A stretch of 64,000 nt of DNA, taken from positions 124,001 to 188,000 of the forward strand of contig JAVKCD010000019.1 in assembly GCA_040222855.1 (NCBI GenBank). Direction: 5' to 3'. The DNA is from Phycisphaeraceae bacterium (GTDB lineage Bacteria > Planctomycetota > Phycisphaerae > Phycisphaerales > Phycisphaeraceae). Numbering within the stretch: position 1 is the first letter of the stretch; the number at the start of each line of letters is the position of its first letter. A program made the position numbers and the translations under genes. The notes under the pieces were generated by a model that had not been told where the DNA came from, did not search any database, and was given only the letters and a program-made list of their open reading frames with translations. This document shows positions 17,942 to 26,347 of the stretch, piece by piece.

Positions 17942-19997
17942 GATCGGGCGCCTCGTGACCCTTGGCCGGCTCTATCGGCTCCAGCGTCTCACGAATCTCG
18001 CCGCAGCCGAGCATCATCGCACCGAAGTAGGGGTTGCTGATCGCCTGATCACGCTGAAGCCAGTCCGCACCGCGGTTGTCGAAGGCCATCGGGCAGTGAG
18101 CGCGATACCAGGTCGCTGAGCCGGTGTGGCCGAGTCGTGATTCGAGACGGATCACCGCGTCGCTGATCGGCTCAAACTCATCTCTCAGAGACTCCAGGCT
18201 ATCAGTGAATCGGGACTCGATCAGAGGCTTCAGAATGTGCAGGTCAAGGTTCTGATCTGTTTCGGAGCGGATCTTCTCATCGAGAGCCTCCGCGGAGACC
18301 CGCAGCTGCGTGCGAGCTTCCTGGGCAGCCTGAAGGTCATCCGACGCCAAGGCTTGCTGCAGGGTGAAGTAGGCGTTGTAGACGGGCATCAGATTCTCAG
18401 ACTCAGAGAGACCCGACGCCTTGGGTGCCTCGGCACGTTCGGCCGGATCCACGGTCTTTGTGGCCGAAGTATCCGTGCTGGCTTGAGGCTGCTGGCGGTG
18501 CTGATGGCTCTCGCCGTCGTCCTCCTCGTCGGGGCTCATCATGCTCGGCCTGGCGGCGATCTGCATCGCGCTGTCGATCCGGAAGCTGCCGTGGGTCACC
18601 ACGAGCTGGCCCTCATCGAGCCCCGATCGGACCACGTAGTCTTCTCCTGCTCGTGGGCCAAGGATGATCTCGCGTGGCTCGTACAGCCAGCCCTCTGCCT
18701 GCTCGCTGGCGAGGTAGACCAGCGAGCGCCGCCCGGTGAAGAGGACGGCGGACGCGGGGATGACCAGGGGCTTGGTGACGGGCTGATCGGTGTCGATGAT
18801 GCCGAGCTCCTTCACGGGCACAAGGTCCATGCCGCAGACGTCGCACTGCCCCGGTCCGTCTTTGACCACGGTCGGATGCATGGGGCTGACCCAGCGGCCA
18901 GTGAGGGACGCGTCAGGCACGACGCCTGACTCGGAAAGTTGAGGCAGAGCGACCGCGGTGGCGAACATCCCGGGTTTGAGCTCACCGTTGCGGTTGTCCA
19001 CCGCAACCCGTACGGCGGCGGTCCGCGTCATCGGGTCGATCACCGGCTCGATGAAGGCCACCTTCCCTTCAAAGGATTGACCCGGCAGGGCCTCAACGGT
19101 GAAGCGCACCGTCATGCCCCACCGCAGAAGCGGCAACTGGGATTCGTAGGCCTCGAGGTCCAGCCAGAGCCGGGAGAGATCAGCGACGGTGGCGATCGGC
19201 TCGCCGGTGCCGACGTAGTCGCCTTCGCGCACGGCGAGGTGGGTAACAACCCCGCCGATGGGCGCATGGATGGTCAGCCTCTCGGTCGGCTGCTGACCTT
19301 TCTCAATCGATGTGATCTGTTCATCCGTCATCCCAAAGAGCTGGAGACGTTCGCGTGCGGCGGTCAACGTACGGCGTGTCGACTCGCGGATCAGGGTGCT
19401 GCCTCCCTCACCCAGGCGTTCCAGGGTGCCTTGGACCTGCTTCAACTCTTCAAAGGCACTGATCAACTCGGGGCTGTAAAACTCGGCCATATGATCCCCC
19501 TGACGGACCGGGACGCCGACGTAGTTCACGAACAGTCGTTCAACTCGTCCAGGTATATAGGCGGTCAGCCGTGCGACGCGGGTCTGGTCGTAGGTGATCT
19601 TGCCGAACAGTCGGACCTCGGCGGTGGGGAACCGACGTTGAACCCGGGTGGCGCGCACCCTGGCCGCGTCCGCCTGAAGTTCGCTGAGGGAAAGACCCTT
19701 CGACGCCTGTTCCTGCCCCTCAGCCTGATCCACGGGGATCAAGTCCATCGAGCAGATCGGGCACTTGCCATCGGGATCGCGCGAGCGGACCGACGGGTGC
19801 ATGGAGCAGGTGTACCAGGCGTCCTGATCGACTTCTGCTGATTCTGTTTCTGGTGAAGTCGGTGAAGTGGTGGAGCCAAGTCCCAACCAGTAGCCGATTC
19901 CGACGGCAACGAGCATGAGACCCAAGACCGGCAGCCATCGCAGGCCTTGCTTGCCGAAAGGCGGAATCACGAATCGTTGCTTGTCGCGGTTGGTCAC
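17934..19997 (-). CDS. cusB: RND periplasmic adaptor (CusB-like) with two metal-binding ribbons and DUF3347-like tail
   Basis: A 687-aa membrane-fusion protein: membrane anchor at ~21-40, a first heavy-metal-binding ribbon at 61-89 (YTCSMHPSV, CPICSMDLIPV), the barrel-sandwich and hairpin domains, a second ribbon around 370-400 (SPMHPTVVKDGPGQC, CGMDLVPV) inside the C-terminal part, and a terminal ~150-aa domain (LMPVYNAYFTLQQAL through AHCPMAF) like DUF3347, found at CusB C-termini. Typical CusB proteins have one ribbon at most. The ATG overlaps the stop of the upstream cusC by 4 bases, and the 3' end overlaps cusA by 8, so all three are translationally coupled. Confidence 0.92.
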   Translation of the reverse strand: MTNRDKQRFVIPPFGKQGLRWLPVLGLMLVAVGIGYWLGLGSTTSPTSPETESAEVDQDAWYTCSMHPSVRSRDPDGKCPICSMDLIPVDQAEGQEQASKGLSLSELQADAARVRATRVQRRFPTAEVRLFGKITYDQTRVARLTAYIPGRVERLFVNYVGVPVRQGDHMAEFYSPELISAFEELKQVQGTLERLGEGGSTLIRESTRRTLTAARERLQLFGMTDEQITSIEKGQQPTERLTIHAPIGGVVTHLAVREGDYVGTGEPIATVADLSRLWLDLEAYESQLPLLRWGMTVRFTVEALPGQSFEGKVAFIEPVIDPMTRTAAVRVAVDNRNGELKPGMFATAVALPQLSESGVVPDASLTGRWVSPMHPTVVKDGPGQCDVCGMDLVPVKELGIIDTDQPVTKPLVIPASAVLFTGRRSLVYLASEQAEGWLYEPREIILGPRAGEDYVVRSGLDEGQLVVTHGSFRIDSAMQIAARPSMMSPDEEDDGESHQHRQQPQASTDTSATKTVDPAERAEAPKASGLSESENLMPVYNAYFTLQQALASDDLQAAQEARTQLRVSAEALDEKIRSETDQNLDLHILKPLIESRFTDSLESLRDEFEPISDAVIRLESRLGHTGSATWYRAHCPMAFDNRGADWLQRDQAISNPYFGAMMLGCGEIRETLEPIEPAKGHEAPDHE

Positions 19998-21400
19998 GGC
20001 TGCATGTCCTGTTCGTTCTCATCCTCAATGGCGATCGCGGTCAGCGGCTCACCCACGAGCGTCTGCAGGCGGACGAGCGACTTGCCGCGGTCCGCATGAG
20101 CTCGTTCCGCGGCGAGTTCGAACTCGAGCAGAGTGCGTTCAGCATCGAGGAGTTCGAGCATCGAGATCTCCCCGGTACGAAACGCGGCCCGTGAAGCCTC
20201 CAGCGACTCCTCCGCCTTGGGGATCAGGCTCTGGAGGTACAGGTCGGATCGACGGATGGCGTCGCGGTGCTCAAAGACCAGACGCTCGATCGAAGCGTCA
20301 AGATCGCTCGCCTGCTGGGAACGTTCGTAACCGGCGGCGAGTCGCCTGGCGGTCGCCTCGCGGATACCCGCGTCGATCCGGCCGCGCCAGATCGGCAGGT
20401 TGATCCCGAATCTCAGCAGGATCGGGTCGTCACCGCTCTCAGCGATCCTGCTGTTGGGTGCCTCGCCAGTCACCAGATAGTCCACGCCGACCGTCACGTC
20501 AGGGATCGATGCTTTTTTGGCGGCTTCGGCGAGATAGCGCTGCTGCTCGATCTGCTGCTCGAGCGCCCTCAGATCCGGGTTGCTGCGCTGCGCACGATCC
20601 CTCAACTCCGCGATGCTGGCCGAGAGGCTCAGATCGGGGAGTGGATGCAGCCCTGGCACCGGCGCGTTTGCACGGCGATGCAGCGAGCTGTTGAGCTCGG
20701 CGACGTACGACGGCCGCATCGACCGGAGTCGTTCGAGACGATCCTCCATCTCGCCGAGCTCGACCTGAACCCGTACGAGTTCGGGATGGGATCCGGATCC
20801 CACGCGGTATCGGGTCCGCACGAGATCCTCGAAGCTGCTGAGCAGCAACAGGTTCGCCTCGGCGATGCGCGTTGAGGCGTCGAGATAGGCCAGATCGTGA
20901 AGCGCAACCACCACACGCTCCGCAACGTCAAAACGTGCGGCCCGGTAGTCCTCCCAGGCCGCGGCCGCGGCTCTTCCGGCCGCGTCCTCACGGTCCCTGA
21001 GCTTCCAGGGCCAAGGCAGGGTCTGCTGGACGCCAACGCGGGCCTGCTGCGGGCCCACCCGCGTTTCGAGCTCATCGAGGAAGAAGCCGACGCCGAGCTT
21101 TGGGTCCGGCAGACTGCTGACCTGCGGGACCCGCGCCTTGGCGGCGGTCCACCGCTGGCGCGCGGCCTTCACGGCGGGGCTGTGCTCGAGCGCACACGCC
21201 ACGTAATCGCCGGGCAGACTCGTAGCCGTGAGCGGATGTTCTGACTTCTCGGCCAAACGCGCAGGTGAGGTCGATCCGGAGAGGGCTAATCGGTCGGTAA
21301 GGCCATGTCCATCGCTTTCGTGGTGGTCCAGCGGAGACGCGCATCCCCAGAGCAGACCGATCAGCACAGGCATGCTCCAGCGAAGGCCATAAGGGGTCAT
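19994..21400 (-). CDS. cusC: TolC-family outer-membrane efflux lipoprotein (CusC-like)
   Basis: A 468-aa outer-membrane factor that would complete the CusCBA conduit. The N-terminus has a lipoprotein signal with lipobox LLWGC (Cys20). The rest is long amphipathic helices with two repeats typical of TolC-family proteins (e.g. LRALEQQIEQQRYLAEAAKK and LLDAERTLLEFELAAERA). It is first of the three pump genes and follows the small metal-binding lipoprotein after 77 bases. Named on operon context; a generic TolC role is certain, the metal specificity inferred. Confidence 0.9.
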   Translation of the reverse strand: MTPYGLRWSMPVLIGLLWGCASPLDHHESDGHGLTDRLALSGSTSPARLAEKSEHPLTATSLPGDYVACALEHSPAVKAARQRWTAAKARVPQVSSLPDPKLGVGFFLDELETRVGPQQARVGVQQTLPWPWKLRDREDAAGRAAAAAWEDYRAARFDVAERVVVALHDLAYLDASTRIAEANLLLLSSFEDLVRTRYRVGSGSHPELVRVQVELGEMEDRLERLRSMRPSYVAELNSSLHRRANAPVPGLHPLPDLSLSASIAELRDRAQRSNPDLRALEQQIEQQRYLAEAAKKASIPDVTVGVDYLVTGEAPNSRIAESGDDPILLRFGINLPIWRGRIDAGIREATARRLAAGYERSQQASDLDASIERLVFEHRDAIRRSDLYLQSLIPKAEESLEASRAAFRTGEISMLELLDAERTLLEFELAAERAHADRGKSLVRLQTLVGEPLTAIAIEDENEQDMQP

Positions 21401-21477
21401 GCGAGTCTCCTGCAGGCAATAGGCGGCCCCAAAGCCGCCGGAACAGGGCGGGCAGAGGCGTGGACGCGCGTGCTGAA

Positions 21478-21810
21478 TCAGCGAGTGCCCGCGGCTTCAT
21501 CGAGTTTGGCCAGGTAAGACTCCGGATCGGCCCGCAGGCTGGCCTCACAGCCCGAGCAGCAGAGCAGGACGGTGCGTCCCTTGACCTGTACCTCGATCGG
21601 TGACCCCATCGACCCGAGTTTCTGTCCCGAAACGACGCAGACATCGAGCGGGTAGCTTGGTGAAGCCGAGCTGTCAGCAGGAGGTGTCGCTCGTGCGCTG
21701 GCCGTTGCAGCTGTATGGGAGGATGTTTCTGGCGTGGCCTGGCATCCAACCAAGAGGAACAGCAGGGCCATGGCCAGACCGAGCCGTGGCAGGGACGCGG
21801 GGGTGATCAT
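21478..21810 (-). CDS. Small metal-binding (YHS-like) lipoprotein
   Basis: A 110-aa exported protein with lipobox FLLVGC (Cys23), a ~30-residue Ala/Ser/Thr/Pro linker, and a small C-terminal domain. Cys58 (DVCVVSG) and the cluster CCSGC (84-88) form a likely soft-metal site, as in YHS/TRASH-type domains. The promoter is the ECF-type site at 21834-21860, and AAGGAGA lies 8 bases before the ATG. It is the first gene of the efflux operon and probably sequesters copper at the envelope, delivering it to CusB. Confidence 0.82.
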   Translation of the reverse strand: MITPASLPRLGLAMALLFLLVGCQATPETSSHTAATASARATPPADSSASPSYPLDVCVVSGQKLGSMGSPIEVQVKGRTVLLCCSGCEASLRADPESYLAKLDEAAGTR

Positions 21811-21833
21811 GAAAGGGTCTCCTTACTGATCTG

Positions 21834-21860
21834 AACGAGAGAAACCGCTTCTGAGGTTCC
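21834..21860 (-). promoter_or_regulatory. ECF-sigma-type promoter for the lipoprotein-cusCBA operon
   Basis: On the minus strand: GGAACC (complement of 21855-21860), 17 bases, then CGTT (complement of 21834-21837). This is the GGAAC...CGT layout of ECF promoters. It would start transcription a few bases before the AAGGAGA ribosome site of the lipoprotein gene. The same motif with the same spacing appears on the other strand before the sigma gene. Confidence 0.7.
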
Positions 21861-21903
21861 AGCGGATCGCGAATCTCGAAAAAAGACGAGAATCAGTAAT
21901 CAT

Positions 21904-21930
21904 GGAACCTCGTGCGAAGGTTCCTGCGTT
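21904..21930 (+). promoter_or_regulatory. ECF-sigma-type promoter for the sigma/anti-sigma operon
   Basis: GGAACC at 21904-21909, a 17-base spacer, and CGTT at 21927-21930: an exact copy of the architecture on the opposite strand. The -35 half is also part of a perfect inverted repeat, GGAACCT-N7-AGGTTCC (21904-21924). Its position implies that the ATG at 21902 is not translated. Confidence 0.7.
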
Positions 21931-21937
21931 GAGAAAG

Positions 21938-22555
21938 GTGACCGAGCCCGTGTCCGAGAGTCGCGACGAGCTATCCGAGTCGAGCAGCAACGAGGCGTCG
22001 CGGGCGTTTCGTGATGAGGCCTGGCCTCTGCTGCCCTCGCTGCTGCGTGTCGCCAGGATACTGACGCATGACGAACACAGCGCAGAAGACCTGGTGCAGG
22101 AAAGCATGATGCGCGCCTTCCGACACATCGGTTCGTTCCAGCGCGGGACCAACATGAAGGCCTGGCTTATGACCATACTTCGAAGGACCCACGTCGACCT
22201 TTACCGCCGGGCTTCGCGCTCGGTGGAGGCAGGGTCGCTGGATACTCTGACATTTGAACCGGCAGGGCGGATGGCCGCGTCTGAGGAGGTCGTCTGGCCG
22301 GAACCGGAGGCGATCCTGGATCGCTTCGACGACGAGATGATTGAGGCAGCGCTCCGCGAGCTGCCCGAGCCGATGCGGTGGGTCCTGCTGCTGGTGGACG
22401 TCGAGCAGCTGTCCATCGAAGAGGCTGCCGAGACGCTGGAGGTGGCCCCGGGCACGGTCAAGTCGCGGGCCAGCCGGGCGCGGGCCCGGCTGCGAGAGCA
22501 CCTGCAGCCTCTCGCGATCCAACGTGGCTGGGTGCGATCCGAAGCCGGAGGTTAA
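21938..22555 (+). CDS. ECF-family RNA polymerase sigma factor
   Basis: About 205 aa. Region 2 (DEAWPLLPSLLRVARILT, then AEDLVQESMMRAFRHIGSF) and region 4 (LRELPEPMRWVLLLVDVEQL, EEAAETLEVAPGTVKSRASR) are both complete. An ATG at 21902 would extend the protein by 12 residues, but it overlaps the -35 box of the promoter. The in-frame GTG at 21938 (or 21950) is more likely, giving a very short or absent leader. The stop lies 4 bases before the anti-sigma gene. It presumably transcribes its own operon and the divergent efflux operon. Confidence 0.9.
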   Translation: MTEPVSESRDELSESSSNEASRAFRDEAWPLLPSLLRVARILTHDEHSAEDLVQESMMRAFRHIGSFQRGTNMKAWLMTILRRTHVDLYRRASRSVEAGSLDTLTFEPAGRMAASEEVVWPEPEAILDRFDDEMIEAALRELPEPMRWVLLLVDVEQLSIEEAAETLEVAPGTVKSRASRARARLREHLQPLAIQRGWVRSEAGG

Positions 22556-22559
22556 TGCG

Positions 22560-23264
22560 ATGTCGGAACCGTTTGACGAACGTCTTGATCGGGCCACGGC
22601 GGACCGTCTTGAACGGCTGGGGCAGCGACCGATCGACACGGCGCGTCTGGAGCAAAGACTGGCGGCGGCTCTTCGGGGCGAGGCTCAGGCAGAACGCGGC
22701 AACGTGTTGGTCGAAACGTCCAGCAGCCGAATGCGGATCACAAGCTGGCTAAGGCCTGCGGCTGGCCTGGCGGCCGTCTTCGCGCTGATCATCGGTCTTG
22801 CGATCACGCTCAACACCAGCACCCCCCGCGCCTCGGCCGCGGTGCTGGATCTCTCTACACTCCATCACGAACTGGTTGCCGGACGACTCGACATCACGCC
22901 CGCCACAACCATCGAGCAGGCCAACAGACGAATCGCTGAACAGCGGGCTTCAGCGCCCGCTCTGCCGGGTGAACTTGAGGGAGTTCGTGTCCAGTCCTGT
23001 TGCCTTGTGGATGTCCAGGGTCGTCTGGCCGCCGTCGCTGTTCTGCAAGACGGCGAGGTTCTGATCACCCTCGTGGTCGCGCAGGCTCCCGATTTTGCTC
23101 ACGAAATGGGCGTAAGGATCGACATCGATGGACGCAGGTTCTTCGGGCACGAACTCGACGGGGTGCGGATGATGATGGCCAACCGCGGCGATCGCTGGCT
23201 CTGCGTCATGGGCGACACGAGCTATGAGCGACTCGCGCGACTCGCGGCCGATGCGGATTTCTAA
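22560..23264 (+). CDS. Membrane anti-sigma factor with Cys/His/Met-rich periplasmic domain
   Basis: A 234-aa protein: cytoplasmic N-terminus (1-66), one membrane helix (~67-86, AAGLAAVFALIIGLAITL), and a ~145-aa periplasmic domain. The cytoplasmic part lacks the HxxxCxxC zinc motif of classical ZAS anti-sigmas. The periplasmic domain contains Cys147-Cys148, His181, Met183, His197, Met204-206, Cys215 and Met217, all good soft-metal ligands. It starts 4 bases after the sigma gene. The model is that it holds the sigma factor at the membrane and releases it when copper binds outside. The family itself I do not recognise. Confidence 0.78.
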   Translation: MSEPFDERLDRATADRLERLGQRPIDTARLEQRLAAALRGEAQAERGNVLVETSSSRMRITSWLRPAAGLAAVFALIIGLAITLNTSTPRASAAVLDLSTLHHELVAGRLDITPATTIEQANRRIAEQRASAPALPGELEGVRVQSCCLVDVQGRLAAVAVLQDGEVLITLVVAQAPDFAHEMGVRIDIDGRRFFGHELDGVRMMMANRGDRWLCVMGDTSYERLARLAADADF

Positions 23265-23283
23265 CAAGAGAAGGATTCGACCC

Positions 23284-24021
23284 ATGCAATCCAGTTTCGC
23301 CGTCGAGGGCATGCACTGCAGAAGTTGTGAAGCGAAGGTCACCAATGCACTCGAGCGCCTCCCGGGCGTATCGCGAGCCGAGGTCTCGGTTCAGCAAGGC
23401 CGGGCTCAGCTTCAGCACGAACACGCTCTCGATCTGGCCTTGCTCCGGGGCGCTTTGTCGGAGGCCGGCGACTATCGGATCTCACCCTTGAGCGCACCCG
23501 AGGCTCCAGACGCTGAGCCTACGACGGGAGTCGAGGACGCACCGGGTGAGAGTCTCTACCCACTCTTTCTGATTGTGGGTTTCATCGCCGGCGTCGTCGG
23601 GCTGATCGCTTACGGCCAAGGCAGCTGGGATTGGGCCACGATGATGCGGCACTTCATGGCCGGCTTCTTCATCGTGTTCGCGTTCTTCAAGCTCCTCGAT
23701 CCCCCGGGCTTTGTCTCGGCCTATCGCGGCTACGACCTTCTGGCCCGACGCTCAAAAGCCTGGGCCTGGGCGTATCCGTATATCGAGCTGGGGCTAGGCG
23801 TCGCCTACCTGCTCAACGGGTCGCCCGTGGTGGTCAACAGCGTCACGCTGGTGCTGATGCTGGTTGGAGCCGCCGGCGTCCTCAAGGCTCTCATGGACAA
23901 GCGAGCCATCCGCTGCGCGTGCCTCGGCACGGCGCTGAATCTCCCGATGACCAAGGTCACACTGGTCGAGGACCTCACGATGGCGGTCATGGCGGCGGCG
24001 ATGCTGGTCCTGCACGCCTGA
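23284..24021 (+). CDS. HMA-domain and MauE/DoxX-like membrane fusion protein
   Basis: A 245-aa protein with an N-terminal heavy-metal-associated domain (GMHCRSC at 9-15, the CxxC site) followed by an acidic linker and a four-helix membrane domain (~96-245) of MauE/DoxX type. AGAAGGA lies 8 bases before the ATG at 23284; upstream in-frame ATGs belong to the anti-sigma overlap and were rejected. The two Cys near the C-terminus (RCACLG) recall MauE-type redox sites. It follows the anti-sigma gene by 19 bases. It may pass copper, or electrons for thiol redox, across the membrane. Proteins of this fusion occur in other metal-resistance loci. Confidence 0.8.
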   Translation: MQSSFAVEGMHCRSCEAKVTNALERLPGVSRAEVSVQQGRAQLQHEHALDLALLRGALSEAGDYRISPLSAPEAPDAEPTTGVEDAPGESLYPLFLIVGFIAGVVGLIAYGQGSWDWATMMRHFMAGFFIVFAFFKLLDPPGFVSAYRGYDLLARRSKAWAWAYPYIELGLGVAYLLNGSPVVVNSVTLVLMLVGAAGVLKALMDKRAIRCACLGTALNLPMTKVTLVEDLTMAVMAAAMLVLHA

Positions 24022-24028
24022 TCATCTA

Positions 24029-24052
24029 TTTCTGGGCATAGCCCGAAAGAAA
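24029..24052 (+). terminator. Weak hairpin after the HMA-MauE gene
   Basis: TTTC-t-GGGC / GCCC-g-AAAGAAA around an ATA loop, 8 bases after the stop. It has no T-run downstream, so it may only stabilise the transcript end. Confidence 0.3.
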
Positions 24053-24143
24053 CAGCTCACGTACACGTGTGGAGTGAAGCTAAGGCCCAGGCGGCCCGCA
24101 CACTCCGCCTCACCACGCTCGTACTGGTCAAGAAACCAACCGC

Positions 24144-24356
24144 TCAGCCGACCCCTTCGTCCTCGATCGCATGATGACGGCTGATTCGTTGACCAACCCC
24201 CAGCATCGCCATCACCACCTCCCGCTCGGCCGGTGTCAGTCGTTCGATAAGCCGCACGATCACGAACAGCCGCCGAAGCGGGTCTTCATGCCCCACTGCG
24301 TCGCTTTTTGCGCCGCCTTCGCCAGAAATCTCGGTTTTCCCAGTGTTTTTGAGCAC
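24144..24356 (-). CDS. Small ORF resembling the tail segment next to integrase att sites
   Basis: A 70-codon frame (MLKNTGKTEISGEGGAKSDA, then RRLFVIVRLIERLTPAERE). It begins just beyond a tRNA-3'-end-like sequence on the opposite strand (24361-24383). A short helical tail ending in a low-complexity region is common where a tyrosine recombinase gene, or its attachment site, abuts host DNA. I cannot say whether it is translated. It overlaps the remnant at 24286-24471 in another frame. Confidence 0.35.
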   Translation of the reverse strand: MLKNTGKTEISGEGGAKSDAVGHEDPLRRLFVIVRLIERLTPAEREVVMAMLGVGQRISRHHAIEDEGVG

Positions 24357-24471
24357 GTTTCGAGTCCTGTCGGGCCCATTTCCTTAGTTTTGCAGAGAAT
24401 CGCATAGCTTCGCATCTTGCTGCACAACCCCCCTTCCAAGCATGCTTTAGATAGCCTTCAGTGGTCTTGGT
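24286..24471 (-). pseudogene. Possible decayed C-terminus of a tyrosine recombinase
   Basis: A 62-codon open stretch without a start, bounded by stops. It contains TKTTEGYLKHAW (24436-24471), reminiscent of the last box of tyrosine recombinases, where a Thr-Thr pair is followed by a catalytic Tyr and a short helix. It then runs through the att-like repeat into a Lys/Arg-rich sequence. No Arg-His-Arg catalytic residues are present nearby, so a functional enzyme is excluded. Confidence 0.35.
24364..24383 (+). repeat. Att-like imperfect direct repeat, copy 1
   Basis: GTCCTGTCGGG-CCCATTTCC. It matches copy 2 (26574-26594) with one substitution and one inserted T. With its left flank (TTTCGAGTCC) it looks like the T-arm/acceptor 3' end of a tRNA, but no full tRNA can be folded here. 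Confidence 0.5.
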
Positions 24472-24997
24472 TCAGTCACGTGCAGCCAGACGCAGCACCG
24501 CATTTTGCACCAGAGGTGCACCGGATTCTACACCACATGATCGTTGCAACAACCATCACCGGTGACCTGCCCCCCTCAATCTGATCCGTTTCTTAGACTT
24601 TGTTCTTGGGTACGGATCAAGGAGGATCAGGCGCGTCATCCAACTGATCCACCGGATCGCCACAACGACACCGAGGGCGGGACCTGCGTGAGACGGCAAG
24701 TGCATCATAAAGACGGCCTACTTTACCCATCTTCGCGCATCGGTGCGTCAACGCGGTGAAGGCGAAGCAATCGGCATCCGCAGAAAGAGGTATTCCGAGA
24801 TCTTTCACCGAAAATAGATTGCGGGACAACCGGAAGGGGGTATTCTAAAGGCGGATATCAAAGTCTGGAGCCGCTTGTATTTGCTCTAGATCGTATATGT
24901 CAGTTGTAGAAGTAGTCAGATTATGCAGTGCTGGGAGCATCTCCCTAGTTGGCTCGGTGCTGCCCGGCTGAGGAAAGACCGGAGAAGGAACTTCACC
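24472..24997. other. Intergenic region before the PEP-CTERM gene
   Basis: About 525 bases with no credible gene. The proximal part is compositionally close to the remnant described above. The last ~150 bases are AT-rich (e.g. TTGTATTTGCTCTAGATCGTATATG near 24880-24900) and probably hold the promoter of the PEP-CTERM gene, though boxes are not clear. The short frames seen in the middle show no coding bias. Confidence 0.45.
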
Positions 24998-26347
24998 ATG
25001 CGCTTCGTGCTATCTACGCTCGCCACGTCGCTGTTTGTTTCGTCGGCTTCGGCCGTACCGATTAGCTGGGTTGATTGGACATCGGGCACGGCAGGGCCTA
25101 ATGGGTCTGCGGTCGGGACGTTAAATGTGGATGGCGAGATCGTCGATGTGACCTACACCGGTGAGATCCAGTTCATCCAGACCGCCGGGGGCACCAACTA
25201 TTGGAACCCCGACGCGTACAGCACGACGACCCCGGTCATCGATAACCCGCCGCCGGCCAGCGACATCATCGCGCTGTCGCGAGCGACATCGAAAACGCTG
25301 ACTTTCTCCCGGCCGATCGCCAACCCGATCTTCTCAGTGGTGAGCCTGAACGGCAACGGGTACTCGTTCGACCGCGACTTCGACATCCTGGGCTTTGGCA
25401 GGGGCTTCTGGGGCAACGGCACGCTGACCAAGACCAACCCTGCCCCGGGCGTATACCAGCTCAACGGTAGCGGCGAGCCGCACGGGTCTATCCAGTTCAC
25501 GGGTGCGTTTACAACGGTCTCATGGACGAGTTTATCCAACGAGAATTGGAATGGCTTCACCATCGGGGTGACCGGCGTGGCGGACCCGATTCTTACCACG
25601 ACGCCGGGCGATGGTGGCAGCCTCGATTTCCTCGCCCGCGCGGGCACCTCCGACAACCAGAGCCTGAACGCCGGCAACGCGGGGATCGTCGGGACGACCC
25701 TGACGGGTCTGGCGGGCAGCCCCGCCGGCGGCGCACCGTTTTCCGGGCCACTCGAAGCGCCTGCAATCAGCCTCGATGGCGGGCAAACGACTGACTTCAC
25801 GTACACCTTCAGCCCGACTACCCGCGGCGCGGTCAGCGGCAGTGTTGACATCCAATCCAACGAGGACGGGATTCACCAGATCAACCTTGCCGGTGTCGGG
25901 GTTGGCCCGGTCTTGGGCAGCTCGATTTCGCCGGGCACGACGCTTGACCTGGGCGCGATCGCTGAGCTGGCCAACCTAGATGAGATCCTGAGCGTCTCGA
26001 ACACCACGCCGGACAACAACGGCGGCGTGCCTGAGCTGACCGACATGACGCTGGACTTCTCGATCGGTGGCGTCGATGCGGGCTTGTTCGAGGTCGATCT
26101 GGTGGGCGGCGAAGTCATCGGCAAGGGCAGCAGCCTCGACATCATGGTGACATTCCTCGGCTCGCTTGCCCCCGGCGAGGGGACCTACGAGGCTGAGCTG
26201 ACCCTGTTCACCGATGAAGGCGTTGCGTTGGGGCAAACGAACGCGGGTGAGGTCTACAGCTTCAACCTGACTGCGGTCGTGATCCCAGAGCCGGCATCAC
26301 TGGCGCTGCTCGGGCTCGGTGGCCTGGCGCTGATCCGGCGGAAGTAG
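24998..26347 (+). CDS. PEP-CTERM anchored secreted protein with choice-of-anchor-type domains
   Basis: 449 aa. A Sec signal peptide (cut near ...SSASA/VPI) precedes a ~190-residue beta-rich domain, two ASH/choice-of-anchor-D-like repeats (FSPTTRGAVSGSVDIQSNE and FLGSLAPGEGTYEAELTL lie at equivalent positions), and a textbook PEP-CTERM tail: IPEPASLALLGLGGLAL followed by RRK. Such tails direct exosortase-dependent sorting to the outer surface; no exosortase is encoded in this window. I chose the ATG at 24998 because GGAGAAGGAA lies 8 bases upstream and the signal peptide begins there; the longer frame has no signal. Likely a biofilm matrix or surface protein. Confidence 0.9.
   Translation: MRFVLSTLATSLFVSSASAVPISWVDWTSGTAGPNGSAVGTLNVDGEIVDVTYTGEIQFIQTAGGTNYWNPDAYSTTTPVIDNPPPASDIIALSRATSKTLTFSRPIANPIFSVVSLNGNGYSFDRDFDILGFGRGFWGNGTLTKTNPAPGVYQLNGSGEPHGSIQFTGAFTTVSWTSLSNENWNGFTIGVTGVADPILTTTPGDGGSLDFLARAGTSDNQSLNAGNAGIVGTTLTGLAGSPAGGAPFSGPLEAPAISLDGGQTTDFTYTFSPTTRGAVSGSVDIQSNEDGIHQINLAGVGVGPVLGSSISPGTTLDLGAIAELANLDEILSVSNTTPDNNGGVPELTDMTLDFSIGGVDAGLFEVDLVGGEVIGKGSSLDIMVTFLGSLAPGEGTYEAELTLFTDEGVALGQTNAGEVYSFNLTAVVIPEPASLALLGLGGLALIRRK

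Noticed and set aside
24355-24383. tRNA gene 3' end at the att-like repeat
   Set aside because: TTCGAGT loop and acceptor-like 3' part are present, but the matching 5' T-stem and the rest of a cloverleaf are absent.
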